A DNA stretch of 64,000 nucleotides from DATDAH01 sp963823495 (GTDB taxonomy: Bacteria > Actinomycetota > Acidimicrobiia > Acidimicrobiales > DATDAH01). The stretch is taken from assembly GCA_963823495.1 (NCBI GenBank), contig CAWGLV010000001.1, positions 1,550,001 to 1,614,000 on the forward strand. Reading direction: 5' to 3'. The first letter of the stretch is position 1. The number at the start of each line of letters is the position of its first letter. Of this stretch, positions 7,935 to 16,450 are shown piece by piece. A program made the position numbers and the translations under genes. Below the pieces are notes generated by a model, which saw only the letters and a program-made list of their open reading frames with translations, did no database searches and was not told where the DNA came from.

Positions 7935-8004
7935 CCGAGGGCGAGAAGAGGACTCCGTTGGCGGGTGGCGGGCAATCCCGCGGCGACCCCGAGCGCCCGC
8001 CCGG

Positions 8005-8042
8005 CGGGGATCGGGGCGCCGCCGAAGTGGCCCCGATCCCCG
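8005..8042 (+). terminator. Perfect 13-bp hairpin after the DNA glycosylase gene
   Basis: Arms CGGGGATCGGGGC (8005-8017) and its exact complement (8030-8042) with a 12-nt loop, about 70 nt past the stop. No T-run follows. Confidence 0.6.
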
Positions 8043-8185
8043 CTCCCGGCCGGATCGGCGGAGCCTCGTCGTTGAGGTCCCACCGGAAGGGCCGTGCAGG
8101 CGCTACCCGAGATCCATCGGTCAGCGGGCGGGTGCTCCGCATGGGCCATCAGGCCTGTTTTTCCACTTCTGGGTACCGTGCGGCG

Positions 8186-8605
8186 ATGGGTCGGCTCCGT
8201 TGGCGCGTGCTCGCCGCGGCGTTGCTGTTGGGCCCCCTTGCCTGGAGCGGCTGCCGCGCGGGGGAGGCGGCCGACTACGACGCGAGCTTCCAGCGGGACT
8301 TCCTGGCGCGGTGCTCTGAGTCCTTCGGCCGCCCGGGGGCACCGCAGGTCTGCGGTTGCTGGTACGAGGGTCTGGTGGACGCGGTGGCCTTCGAGGACCT
8401 CCCGCCGATGGATGACCTCGTGGCCGACGACTTCGCCATCGCCCCCACCCGCGTCCCCGGCGGCGATCTCGACGTGCCCCTCGAGGTCCTCGCCACCTGT
8501 GTGCGCACGCTCGGTGCCGCCCCGACGGTGGGCTCGGTGGTCCCGCCACCGACGACGCCGCGTCCGCCCACCACCCCGACGACGGCCACGACGGTGGCGC
8601 CGTGA
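8186..8605 (+). CDS. Small exported protein, paralogue A (CXCWYE motif)
   Basis: A 139-residue exported protein of unknown function. It starts MGRLRWR, followed by a hydrophobic stretch ending LAWSGC. The Cys could be a lipidation site, but Trp at -3 is a poor lipobox, so it may instead be membrane-anchored or cleaved. The mature part starts with DYDASFQRDFLARCSE and contains CGCWYEGL. The tail is Pro/Thr-rich. The next gene shares the same DYD-S...C...CXC-Y[ED] pattern, so the two arose by tandem duplication. ATG 8186 lies 6 nt behind TACCGT (8174-8179). No database family recognised. Confidence 0.75.
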   Translation: MGRLRWRVLAAALLLGPLAWSGCRAGEAADYDASFQRDFLARCSESFGRPGAPQVCGCWYEGLVDAVAFEDLPPMDDLVADDFAIAPTRVPGGDLDVPLEVLATCVRTLGAAPTVGSVVPPPTTPRPPTTPTTATTVAP

Positions 8606-8621
8606 GCCGGGGCCCGCGTCG

Positions 8622-9008
8622 ATGAGCACGGGCAGCCGCCTGATCATCGGGGTCGCCGCCGTGGTGGTTCTGGCCGCGACCGTCGTGGGTGGCATCCTCT
8701 ACCTGCGGAGCGAGGATCCGGCCACCGACTACGACACTTCCATCGAGGACGAGTTCATGACCAGCTGCACGGCGGACGCCGAGGCCCAGGGCTTCACCCG
8801 GGCCACAGACTTCTGTCGCTGCGCCTACGACGCCATCCGCCAGGACATCCCCTTCGACGAGTTCCTGGCGATGGATGCCGAGCTGGCCGCGGATCCGTCC
8901 GCCGTCCCCGGCTCGATCGACCGGATCCGCACCGCCTGCTACCTCGACGTCGAAGCCGCCGGCCCGACCGTCGCGCCCACCGTCCCCTCGACCACCCTCC
9001 CTGCCTGA
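8622..9008 (+). CDS. Small membrane-anchored protein, paralogue B (CRCAYD motif)
   Basis: A 128-residue protein with one N-terminal membrane segment (residues 7-28, IIGVAAVVVLAATVVGGILY) and an outer domain related to its upstream neighbour. The shared features are DYDTSIEDEFMTSC, then CRCAYDAI, then a single later Cys (RTACYLDV). The tail is again Pro/Thr-rich. Cysteine spacing suggests disulfides outside the cell. It starts 17 nt after paralogue A and ends 5 nt before the FrhB-like gene, so it may be the link in a polycistronic message. Function unknown. Confidence 0.75.
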   Translation: MSTGSRLIIGVAAVVVLAATVVGGILYLRSEDPATDYDTSIEDEFMTSCTADAEAQGFTRATDFCRCAYDAIRQDIPFDEFLAMDAELAADPSAVPGSIDRIRTACYLDVEAAGPTVAPTVPSTTLPA

Positions 9009-9013
9009 GGCCC

Positions 9014-10180
9014 ATGACCACGACCGAGCCCGCCCCCACCCGCACCCGCTGGACCAGCCAGTGGAAGGAGCTCTACGAGGAGGTCATCGACTTCGGGCTC
9101 TGTACGGGCTGCTCGGGTTGTGTGATCGCCTGCCCCCACGACGTGATCGGTTACGACCACGAGCAGGGTGGGTACAAGCCGTTCCACCTCGAGGACGAGC
9201 TGGGCCCGACCGACTGCGGTCATGGCCAGAAGGGCTGCACCAGCTGCACGCGGGCCTGCCCCCGCTTCCGGACCTGGGAGGAGGACGCCAACGAGCACCT
9301 CTTCGCCCAGGACCGTGCGGACGACGAGATGTCGGGCATCTACAAGGACGTGCTGCTCACCCGGGCCTCTGACGACATGGTCCACCAGATGGGTCAGGAC
9401 GGCGGTCTCGTGTCGGCCCTGCTCATCTGGGCGCTGGAGAAGGGCTACATCGACGGTGCCCTCACGTCGTTCCTGGAGGGCGACGGCTCCACGTGGAAGG
9501 CCATCCCCGGGGTGGCGGCCACCAAGGAGGAGGTCCTGGCTTCGGCGGGCAGCCGTTACACGTACTCGGCCAACCCCCTGGCCGTGACCGAGGCCAAGGA
9601 GCGCGGCCTGTCCAAGCTGGCCCTGGTGGGCATGAGCTGCCAGTCGTCGATCCCGCCGGTGATGTGGCACCGCAAGGTGGGCAAGGCGGGCAAGCCGTTC
9701 ATCTTCAACATCGGCCTGCTGTGCTCCAAGACCTTCGACGACGCCATCTTCGAGGAGCTCTTCGAGGCCAAGTACGGCCTGAAGAAGGCCGACATCAAGA
9801 AGGTGAACATCAAGGGCGTCTTCCAGATCTGGCTGCATGACGGCAGCTACCACGAGGTCAACCTCAAGGAGTGCCACGCCTGGACCCGGGAGGGCTGCAA
9901 GACCTGCCCCGACTTCGCCGCCGAGCACGCCGACATCTCCACCGGCGGCATCGGCAAGGACAACGACTGGACCCTGACCATCGTCCGCACCGACCTCGGC
10001 CGGGAGATCATCAAGGGGATGCTGGAGGACGGCGTCATCATCAGCCGCCCCGGCGACAGCGATCCCGACGCCATCAAGCTGATGCGCCGCCTCTCCATCG
10101 TCAGCCGCCGCCGCTGGCCCGACAACGCCTGGGCCCCGGTCAAGCTCGGTACGCCCCCACCGAAGCCCAAGAAGGCGTGA
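9014..10180 (+). CDS. Coenzyme F420 hydrogenase/dehydrogenase beta-subunit family protein
   Basis: An FrhB-like iron-sulfur flavoprotein expected to exchange electrons with coenzyme F420. The 388 residues open with a ferredoxin-type cluster motif (CTGCSGCVIACP, about residues 30-41) and a second cysteine set (CTSCTRACPRF). The N-terminal and C-terminal FrhB domains follow, with GQDGGLVSALLIWAL, the conserved CQSSIPP and LLCSKTFDD, and a final cysteine motif CHAWTREGCKTCPDFAAE. The ATG is 5 nt after the preceding stop. An F420-dependent PPOX-class protein is encoded two genes downstream, supporting F420 use. The partner oxidoreductase is not evident. Confidence 0.9.
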   Translation: MTTTEPAPTRTRWTSQWKELYEEVIDFGLCTGCSGCVIACPHDVIGYDHEQGGYKPFHLEDELGPTDCGHGQKGCTSCTRACPRFRTWEEDANEHLFAQDRADDEMSGIYKDVLLTRASDDMVHQMGQDGGLVSALLIWALEKGYIDGALTSFLEGDGSTWKAIPGVAATKEEVLASAGSRYTYSANPLAVTEAKERGLSKLALVGMSCQSSIPPVMWHRKVGKAGKPFIFNIGLLCSKTFDDAIFEELFEAKYGLKKADIKKVNIKGVFQIWLHDGSYHEVNLKECHAWTREGCKTCPDFAAEHADISTGGIGKDNDWTLTIVRTDLGREIIKGMLEDGVIISRPGDSDPDAIKLMRRLSIVSRRRWPDNAWAPVKLGTPPPKPKKA

Positions 10181-10315
10181 CATCCGACTGGCCTCGTGGC
10201 GGTCGGTCGGTCCGGCTCCGCCGAAGCTGCGGGTCGTCGCCGCCGCTCGGTTCCGACTCCGCATCCTCACCGCCGGCTGGACGACTCTCGATCGGCTGGT
10301 CAAGACTCCCCACCA

Positions 10316-11554
10316 ATGGACCTGACGTACCCGCCTGAGGCCGAGGAGTTCCGGGGCGAGGTGCGCGCCTGGCTGGAGGAGAACCTGCCGGAGGGGTGGT
10401 TCGACGACGGCTTCGAGATGTCCCCCGAGGAGCGCAAGGCGTTCAACCAGGAGTGGACGGCGAAGCTCCATGACGGCAACTGGCTGTGTGCCTCCTGGCC
10501 GACCGAGTACGGCGGTCGGGGCCTTCCCACCATGCACGCCGTGGTCCTGACCGAGGAGTTCGGCCGGGCCGGGGCGCCGATGCGGGCGGACTTCTTCGGG
10601 GACACCCTGGTCGGTCCGACCATCCTGCAGTGGGGGACCGAGGAGCAGAAGCAGGAGTTCATCCCCAAGATCCTCAGCGGGGAGATCTCCTGGTGCCAGG
10701 GCTTCTCCGAGCCCGATGCCGGCTCCGACCTGGCCGGGCTCAAGGCCAGGGCCGAGCTGGACGGCGACGAGTGGGTCATCAACGGCCAGAAGATCTGGAC
10801 GACCCAGGCGGGGTACGCCGACTACATCTTCGTCCTGGCCCGCACGGACCCCGACGCCCCGAAGCACAAGGGCATCTCCTACCTCTTGTGCCCGATGAAG
10901 CAGCCCGGGATCGAGGTCCGGCCGATCAAGCAGATCGACGCCTCGGCCGAGTTCTACGAGGTGTTCTTCACCGATGCCCGGTGCCCGAGGGAGAACGTCG
11001 TCGGCGGGGTCAACGGCGGCTGGAAGGTGGCCATGACCACCCTGGGCTTCGAGCGGGGCACCTCGGCCACGACGGGGTACCGGCGCTTCGAGAAGGAGCT
11101 GGAGGGGATCACCGCGCTGGCCAAGGCCAACGGCAAGGTCGGGGACCCGAGGATCCGCCAGGGCCTGGCCCACGCGTGGTCGATGGTCCAGATCATGAAG
11201 GTCAACGGGCTGCGCTCGCTCTCCTCGGTCCTGACGGGGAGCAAGGACCTCGGCGTCGCCGCGCTGGGCGCCACGAACAAGATGTTCTGGTCCGAGTACC
11301 ACCGGGACGTGATGGAGTTGGCCATCGAGATCGCCGGGATGGGTGGGCAGATCCTCACCGGCGACGCCGAGGCCGAGGAGGCGGTGCCCGGCTACGGCGC
11401 CCGCGCGACCAATGCGGAGTACCCGGCCAGCGTCCTGCAGTCGGCGTTCTTCTTCAGTCGCTCCGAGACCATCTGGGGCGGGACGGCCCAGATCCAACGC
11501 AACATCGTCGGGGAACGGGTGCTGGGCCTGCCCAAGGAACCCCGGCCGGGCTGA
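10316..11554 (+). CDS. Acyl-CoA dehydrogenase
   Basis: FAD-dependent alpha,beta-dehydrogenation of an acyl-CoA thioester; electrons would pass to ETF. The 412-residue protein starts MDLTYPPEAEEFRGEVRAWL. It shows WPTEYGGRGL, the FAD-site signature CQGFSEPDAGSDLAGLKARA, the INGQKIWTTQAGYADYIFVLART region, and a C-terminal domain ending ETIWGGTAQIQRNIVGERVLGLP. The usual catalytic Glu position is not certain by eye. Length is typical of the large actinobacterial ACADs. The start at 10316 is set by the family N-terminus. It is separated from the FrhB-like gene by 135 nt and followed 1 nt later by the PPOX gene. Confidence 0.94.
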   Translation: MDLTYPPEAEEFRGEVRAWLEENLPEGWFDDGFEMSPEERKAFNQEWTAKLHDGNWLCASWPTEYGGRGLPTMHAVVLTEEFGRAGAPMRADFFGDTLVGPTILQWGTEEQKQEFIPKILSGEISWCQGFSEPDAGSDLAGLKARAELDGDEWVINGQKIWTTQAGYADYIFVLARTDPDAPKHKGISYLLCPMKQPGIEVRPIKQIDASAEFYEVFFTDARCPRENVVGGVNGGWKVAMTTLGFERGTSATTGYRRFEKELEGITALAKANGKVGDPRIRQGLAHAWSMVQIMKVNGLRSLSSVLTGSKDLGVAALGATNKMFWSEYHRDVMELAIEIAGMGGQILTGDAEAEEAVPGYGARATNAEYPASVLQSAFFFSRSETIWGGTAQIQRNIVGERVLGLPKEPRPG

Positions 11555-11555
11555 G

Positions 11556-11975
11556 GTGGATGCCGGCGAGGCCCGGGCGCTGGTCGCCTCGGTCCGGGTG
11601 GCCCGCCTGGCCACGGTGAACCCGGGCCTGGGAGTCGATGTCGTGCCCATCACCTTTGCGCTGCTGGACGGTGACCGGCTCGTGAGCATCGTCGACCAGA
11701 AGCCCAAGTCGACCACCCGCCTCCGGCGCCTGGCCAACATCCGGGCCCATCCGGAGGTCACCGTGCTGGCCGACCACTACGAGGACGACTGGGAGCGCCT
11801 CTGGTGGGTGCGGCTGCGGGGACGGGCCGAGGTCATCGTCGCCGGCGAGGCCTTCGACGAGGCGCTGGCGGCGTTGACGGGGCGCTATCCCCAGTACCGG
11901 CACGCGCCGCCGCCCGGCCCGGTGGTGTCGGTCGCCGTGGCGGACTGGACCGGTTGGCGGGCCGCCCCGACCTGA
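11556..11975 (+). CDS. PPOX-class F420-dependent oxidoreductase (TIGR03668-like)
   Basis: A small split-barrel flavin/F420-binding protein, 139 residues. Family features are the N-terminal ARALVASVRVARLATVNP, then VDVVPITFALLDGDRLVSIVD, QKPKSTTRLRRLANI (phosphate-contacting Lys/Arg cluster), and LADHYEDDWERLWWVRLRGRA. The closing VSVAVADWTGWRA is characteristic of the TIGR03668 group. Substrate unknown. GTG 11556 overlaps nothing but follows the acyl-CoA dehydrogenase stop by 1 nt, indicating one transcript. With the FrhB-like gene upstream this suggests a small F420-linked redox cluster. Confidence 0.85.
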   Translation: MDAGEARALVASVRVARLATVNPGLGVDVVPITFALLDGDRLVSIVDQKPKSTTRLRRLANIRAHPEVTVLADHYEDDWERLWWVRLRGRAEVIVAGEAFDEALAALTGRYPQYRHAPPPGPVVSVAVADWTGWRAAPT

Positions 11976-11986
11976 CCGGCCTGACA

Positions 11987-12014
11987 TTGCGGTTTGGTTA
12001 CAGCGCACTACGCT
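11987..12014 (+). promoter_or_regulatory. Promoter of the LCP-family gene
   Basis: TTGCGG (11987-11992), a 16-nt spacer and TACGCT (12009-12014). The ATG at 12024 is 9 nt after the -10 box, so the leader would be only 2-3 nt or absent. Confidence 0.6.
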
Positions 12015-12023
12015 CCGGGCCGC

Positions 12024-13589
12024 ATGGCGAAGCGCAGGCGCGGACGGCGCGCCGTTCGGGCCGACCGCTCACCGGCTGATCCCCCCTCCGCGTCGGAGGC
12101 CCCCCCGCGCCGCCCCCGCGGCCGCCGCTCCTGGCGCCAGCGCATCGTCCTGGGGCTCGGCGTGGTCACCTCGCTGGCCTGTCTCGCGGCAGCCGGGGTC
12201 ATCGGCTACGCCCGCTACCGCTTCGAGCAGATCCCCCGGTACGGCGACATCACCCTGGCCTCGGCGGCCAGCGGCGGGGCCCAGAACTTCTTGATCGTCG
12301 GCTCCGACTCCCGCGAACAGCTCGACGGGGACGCGGCGGACGCCGACGCGTTCTTCGACGGCACCGAACCCGGAGGTCAGCGCTCCGACACCGTGCTGGT
12401 GGCCCGGGTCGATCCCGGCGCCGAGCAGGTCAGGCTGCTGTCGATCCCGCGGGACCTGTGGCTGCCCATCGCGGGGACCGGCTCCGAGGATCGCATCAAC
12501 ACCGCCTACTCGGACGGCCGCCAGGTGCTCATCGACACCATCCAGGAGTCGCTCGGGATCCCGGTCAACCACTACATCGAGGTCGACTTCCGCGGGTTCC
12601 AGCGGCTCGTCGAGGCCATCGGAGGGGTGCCGATGTGGTTCGACACCGCGATGCGGGACCAGCAGACGGGCTTGGTCGTCAACGGGGAGGGCTGTGTCAC
12701 CCTCGACGGCCGGCAGGCCCTGGCTCTGGCCCGCAGCCGTTCACTCGAGTACGTCGAGGACGGGGACTGGAACACCGACCCGACCGGCGACCTCGGCCGC
12801 ATCGCCCGCCAGCAGGAGCTGATCATCGAGGCCGTGCGGCGGGCGGTGTCCCTCGACCTGACGAGCGCGAGCCGCTTCAACCAGATGATCGACATCGGGG
12901 TGGACAGCGTGGGCATCGACGAGGGCCTCGGCTTCGACACCCTGGCCGGCCTCGCGCTGCGCTTCCGTTCGATCGGTGAGGACACCGTGGTCAACCGGAC
13001 GCTGCCCGTCGAGGACTACACCACCGCAGGCGGCGCGGCCGTCCTCCGGGTCGTCGAGCCCGACGCCGACGCCGTGCTGGCCCAGTTCCGTGGGCACTCG
13101 ACGGCGGACTACACGCCGGGGTTGGTGCAGGTGAAGGTCATCAACGGCAGCGGGATCACGGGCCAGGCCGAGGCCGTGGGCGAGGCGCTGGGCACCGTTG
13201 GCTTCCAGTTCACCGGGACCGAGAACATCGACGGCCTACCCCTGGCGGTGACCCAGGTCCACTTCGCGCCCGGCGAGATCGAGGCGGCCGACGTCGTGGC
13301 TCGCCACTTGACCACCCCTCCCGAGCTGGTGGAGAACGCCGAGGTCGAGGCGGGCACCGTCGTGGTCGTGACCGGGCTGGACTTCACCACGGTCCAGGAG
13401 GGCCCCCGTGCACCCGACGGGCGGCCCACCGTCGACCGGGTGGCCAGCAGCGACGGCCTGGTCAGCAACGGGGTGGTCGAGGACCCCGACGGCGAGGTCG
13501 ATGTAGCCGATGGCAGCGAGGGCGAGCCCATCACCGAGGCCATCGGCCGCCCACCCAGTGAGGGCGACCCGCCGGTCGACTGCCACTAG
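12024..13589 (+). CDS. LytR-CpsA-Psr (LCP) family protein with LytR C-terminal domain
   Basis: Membrane-anchored phosphotransferase that attaches glycopolymers from a polyprenyl carrier to peptidoglycan. After a basic cytoplasmic start (MAKRRRGRR) and one membrane helix (about residues 45-67) comes the LCP domain. It shows NFLIVGSDSREQLDG, GQRSDTVLVARVDPGAEQVRLLSIPRD, the RINTAYSDG motif and ALALARSRSLEY. The Arg/Asp residues that hold the pyrophosphate are present. A second domain (VQVKVINGSGITGQAEAVGEAL) matches the LytR_C fold. The acidic tail is low complexity. A polyprenyl-phosphate sugar transferase encoded at 43.4 kb could supply substrate. Confidence 0.93.
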   Translation: MAKRRRGRRAVRADRSPADPPSASEAPPRRPRGRRSWRQRIVLGLGVVTSLACLAAAGVIGYARYRFEQIPRYGDITLASAASGGAQNFLIVGSDSREQLDGDAADADAFFDGTEPGGQRSDTVLVARVDPGAEQVRLLSIPRDLWLPIAGTGSEDRINTAYSDGRQVLIDTIQESLGIPVNHYIEVDFRGFQRLVEAIGGVPMWFDTAMRDQQTGLVVNGEGCVTLDGRQALALARSRSLEYVEDGDWNTDPTGDLGRIARQQELIIEAVRRAVSLDLTSASRFNQMIDIGVDSVGIDEGLGFDTLAGLALRFRSIGEDTVVNRTLPVEDYTTAGGAAVLRVVEPDADAVLAQFRGHSTADYTPGLVQVKVINGSGITGQAEAVGEALGTVGFQFTGTENIDGLPLAVTQVHFAPGEIEAADVVARHLTTPPELVENAEVEAGTVVVVTGLDFTTVQEGPRAPDGRPTVDRVASSDGLVSNGVVEDPDGEVDVADGSEGEPITEAIGRPPSEGDPPVDCH

Positions 13590-13639
13590 AGCGATCCCGC
13601 AGGGGACCCCGACGGCGTCCCGTTAGGATCGAGGGCCCA

Positions 13640-13711
13640 GCCCTCGTAGCTCAGCGGATAGAGCATCGCCCTCCGGAGGCGTGTGCGCAGGTTCGAGTCC
13701 TGCCGAGGGCG
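13640..13711 (+). tRNA. tRNA-Arg (anticodon CCG)
   Basis: Acceptor arms GCCCTCG (13640-13646) and CGAGGGC (13704-13710) plus discriminator G pair perfectly. The D arm is GCTC/GAGC, the anticodon loop CTCCGGA gives CCG, and the T arm is GCAGG-TTCGAGT-CCTGC. CCA is not encoded. The outermost anticodon-stem pair is T-T. It reads CGG codons. argS lies 1.1 kb downstream, with one gene between. The next start codon is only 6 nt beyond the tRNA. Confidence 0.97.
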
Positions 13712-13716
13712 CTGCT

Positions 13717-14715
13717 GTGAAGGCATGGGTGGTGCGTGCGCCGGGACCGATCGACCGGGGCCCGCTGGGTCTGATCGATCGACCGCCGCCGACGCCGGGG
13801 CCACACGAGGTCCGGGTCCGGGTCCGGGCCTGCGGGGTCTGTCGCACCGATCTCCACGTGGCGGAGGGCGATCTCGCCCCGCACCGCCCCCGGGTGGTGC
13901 CCGGCCACGAGATCGTGGGTGTGGTGGATCAGGTCGGCGCGGAGGCGACCCGTTTCACGGTCGGCGAGCGGATCGGCATCGCCTGGCTGCGGGCCACCTG
14001 CGGAACCTGTCGGTTCTGTGCCCGGGGCGAGGAGAACCTGTGTCTGGCCCCGCGCTTCACCGGGTGGGATGAGGACGGCGGCTACGCCGAGTCCGCCGTC
14101 GTGGACGAGCGGTACGCCTACCGCCTGCCCGAGGCCTTCGCCGACGCTGAGGCGGCCCCCCTGCTGTGCGCCGGGATCATCGGGTTCCGGGCCCTGCGGC
14201 GGGCCGAGCTCCCGGCGGGCGGCCGGCTCGGGATCTACGGATTCGGGGGCTCGGCCCACCTCGCCGCGCAGGTGGCGATGGCCGAGGGGGCCGAGGTGTA
14301 TGTGATGACCCGATCCGCCGAGGCCCGGGCCCTGGCCACCGAGCTCGGTGCCGTCTGGGTCGGCGACACCTTCGCCGCACCACCCGTGCCGTTGGATTCG
14401 AGCATCTGCTTCGCCCCCGTCGGTGAGATCGTGCCGGTCGCGCTCGAAGCCCTCGACCGGGGCGGCATCCTGGCCATCGCCGGCATCCACCTCAGCGCCG
14501 TCCCGAGCCTCGACTACCAGCGCCACCTGTTCCAGGAGCGGCAGGTGCGTTCGGTCACCGCCAACACGCGCCAGGACGGCGAGGCGTTCCTCGCCACGGC
14601 GGCCCGCATCGGCATCGAGGTCACGACCACCCCGTACCCGTTGGCCGAGGCCGATCGGGCCTTGGCCGACCTCGCCCACGATCGGGTGCACGGCGCCGCC
14701 GTCCTCCACGCCTGA
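13717..14715 (+). CDS. Zinc-dependent alcohol dehydrogenase family protein
   Basis: A medium-chain, NAD(P)-dependent zinc dehydrogenase of 332 residues. Catalytic-zinc ligands are in CGVCRTDLHV and PGHEIVGVV. The four structural-zinc cysteines are in CGTCRFCARGEENLC. The dinucleotide-binding motif is GIYGFGGSAHLAAQVA. The product resembles AdhP/AdhA-type enzymes that take small alcohols, but specificity cannot be read. GTG 13717 gives the family start VKAWVVRAPG and lies 6 nt from the 3' end of tRNA-Arg. The only GAGG upstream lies within the tRNA acceptor stem, so ribosome loading would need an unprocessed or leaderless-like transcript. Confidence 0.93.
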   Translation: MKAWVVRAPGPIDRGPLGLIDRPPPTPGPHEVRVRVRACGVCRTDLHVAEGDLAPHRPRVVPGHEIVGVVDQVGAEATRFTVGERIGIAWLRATCGTCRFCARGEENLCLAPRFTGWDEDGGYAESAVVDERYAYRLPEAFADAEAAPLLCAGIIGFRALRRAELPAGGRLGIYGFGGSAHLAAQVAMAEGAEVYVMTRSAEARALATELGAVWVGDTFAAPPVPLDSSICFAPVGEIVPVALEALDRGGILAIAGIHLSAVPSLDYQRHLFQERQVRSVTANTRQDGEAFLATAARIGIEVTTTPYPLAEADRALADLAHDRVHGAAVLHA

Positions 14716-14802
14716 TTCGTCGGAACCGGGGTCGGCAGGTCGCGCCCCGTTGGTCGAATCGACGCCAGAACAGCCGAGGGTGGGCCGTAGCCTCTCGGGA
14801 TC

Positions 14803-16407
14803 GTGGTCGCCGCAGCACTCACCGATGCCCTCCGGGCCGCTTTCACCGCCTGCGGGCTCGACGCGCCCGCCGCGATCCACCTGGAGCGGCCGGCTCGCCG
14901 GGAGCACGGGGACTGGTCCAGCAACGCGGCGCTGGTGTCGGCCAAGGCCGCCGGCCGCAATCCCCGGGAGCTCGCCGCCGATCTGGTCGCGGCGCTGGAG
15001 GCCGATCCCGCTCCGCACGTGGTCAAGGTGGAGATCGCCGGCCCCGGCTTCGTCAACTTCCACCTGGACGACGGTTGGCTCCAGGACACCCTGGTCGAGG
15101 TCGTCACCGCAGGGACCGAGGGCTACGCCCGACCCGACCTCGGCGGCGGCAAGAAGGTCATGGTCGAGTTCGTCAGCGCCAACCCGACCGGGCCGTTGCA
15201 CGCCGGGCACGCCCGGGGTGCGGTCTACGGCGACTCGGTGGCCCGGCTGCTGGAGCGGACCGGCCACGTCGTGTCACGGGAGTTCTACGTCAACGACCGG
15301 GGCGCGCAGATGCAGCACTTCGCCGACTCGCTCGTGGCCCGGAAGGCCGGTGAGAAGCCGAGCGCGGAGGGCTACCAGGGGGCCTACATCACCGAGTGGG
15401 CCCAGGGGATGCCCGACGACGTCGACCCTCTGGACTGGGGACTCGAGCGGGCCCGGCAGGACCAGATCCAGACCTTGGCCGGACTCGGCATCACCTTCGA
15501 CGTCTGGTTCTCGGAGCGGTCGATGGTGGAGACCGGGGCCATCGAGCAGGCGCTGGCCGACCTGCGGGAGCGGGGCGTGGCCTACGACCAGGACGGCGCC
15601 ACCTGGCTGCGGTCCACCGACTACGGCGACGACAAGGACCGGGTCCTGGTCAAGTCCGATGGTGAGTACACGTACCTGTTGCCGGACATCGCGTACCACC
15701 GGGACAAGTTCGCCCGGGGCTTCGAGCTGCTCGTCAACGTGTGGGGGGCCGACCACCACGGCTACGTCTCGCGACTGAAGGCGGCGGTGCAGGCTCTGGG
15801 CCACGACCCCGACGAGCTGGAGATCGTCATCACCCAGCTGGTGAACCTGCTCAAGGCGGGCCGGCCGGTGCGGCTGTCCAAGCGGACGGGCCAGATCGTG
15901 ACCATCGACGAGATCGTGGACGAGGTCGGCGCCGACAGCGCCCGGATCACCTTCCTGCTGCAGTCCATGGACAGCCCACAGACCGTGGACCTGGCCGAGG
16001 TGGCCAGCCAGGCCATGGAGAACCCGGTCTTCTACGTCCAGTACGCCCACGCCCGGATCGCCTCGATCGGACGCAAGGTCGCGGCGCTCGGCATCGAACG
16101 GGCCCCGTTGGCCGACGTCGACCTCGGCCTGCTCACCCATGAGCGGGAGCTGGAGCTGTTGCGATCGCTCTCGGAGCTCCCCGAGGTCGTCACCGGCGCC
16201 ACGCGGGGCCGGGCGCCCCACCAGGTCACGACCTGGGTGCGGGAACTGGCCGGCCGTTTCCACGGCTTCTACCACGACTGCTACGTGGTGGCCGACAGCG
16301 TCGATCCGGCCCTCACCCAGGCCCGCCTGTGGCTGGTCGAGGCCGTGCGCATCGGGCTGGGCATCGGTCTCGACCTGCTCGGGGCCAGCGCCCCCGACGA
16401 GATGTGA
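14803..16407 (+). CDS. argS: Arginyl-tRNA synthetase
   Basis: Class I synthetase charging tRNA-Arg. The 534-residue protein has the N-terminal Arg-tRNA recognition domain, the HIGH-equivalent HAGH in NPTGPLHAGHARGAVYGD (about residue 131), and the KMSKS-equivalent VRLSKRTGQIVTIDE (about residue 358). The C-terminal DALR anticodon-binding domain follows and ends LGIGLDLLGASAPDEM. GTG 14803 gives a normal N-terminus and follows TAGCCT (14788-14793) by 9 nt. It is followed 43 nt later by lysA, the classic actinobacterial argS-lysA order. The substrate tRNA-Arg(CCG) gene lies just upstream. Confidence 0.98.
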   Translation: MVAAALTDALRAAFTACGLDAPAAIHLERPARREHGDWSSNAALVSAKAAGRNPRELAADLVAALEADPAPHVVKVEIAGPGFVNFHLDDGWLQDTLVEVVTAGTEGYARPDLGGGKKVMVEFVSANPTGPLHAGHARGAVYGDSVARLLERTGHVVSREFYVNDRGAQMQHFADSLVARKAGEKPSAEGYQGAYITEWAQGMPDDVDPLDWGLERARQDQIQTLAGLGITFDVWFSERSMVETGAIEQALADLRERGVAYDQDGATWLRSTDYGDDKDRVLVKSDGEYTYLLPDIAYHRDKFARGFELLVNVWGADHHGYVSRLKAAVQALGHDPDELEIVITQLVNLLKAGRPVRLSKRTGQIVTIDEIVDEVGADSARITFLLQSMDSPQTVDLAEVASQAMENPVFYVQYAHARIASIGRKVAALGIERAPLADVDLGLLTHERELELLRSLSELPEVVTGATRGRAPHQVTTWVRELAGRFHGFYHDCYVVADSVDPALTQARLWLVEAVRIGLGIGLDLLGASAPDEM

Positions 16408-16450
16408 GCCGGTTCGCAACCGTGTCGCCCCGACCTGACGGACGCGCCGG

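Noticed and set aside
8018..8185. Coding extension of the small exported protein back to 7598
   Set aside because: The upstream part is the shadow of the DNA glycosylase gene and a terminator hairpin. The signal peptide begins at 8186, 6 nt behind a TACCGT box.
13586..13850. Minus-strand frames across tRNA-Arg (for example with SNLRTRLRRAMLYPLSYEG)
   Set aside because: This is the well-known translation artefact of a tRNA gene read on the opposite strand; the tRNA folds completely.
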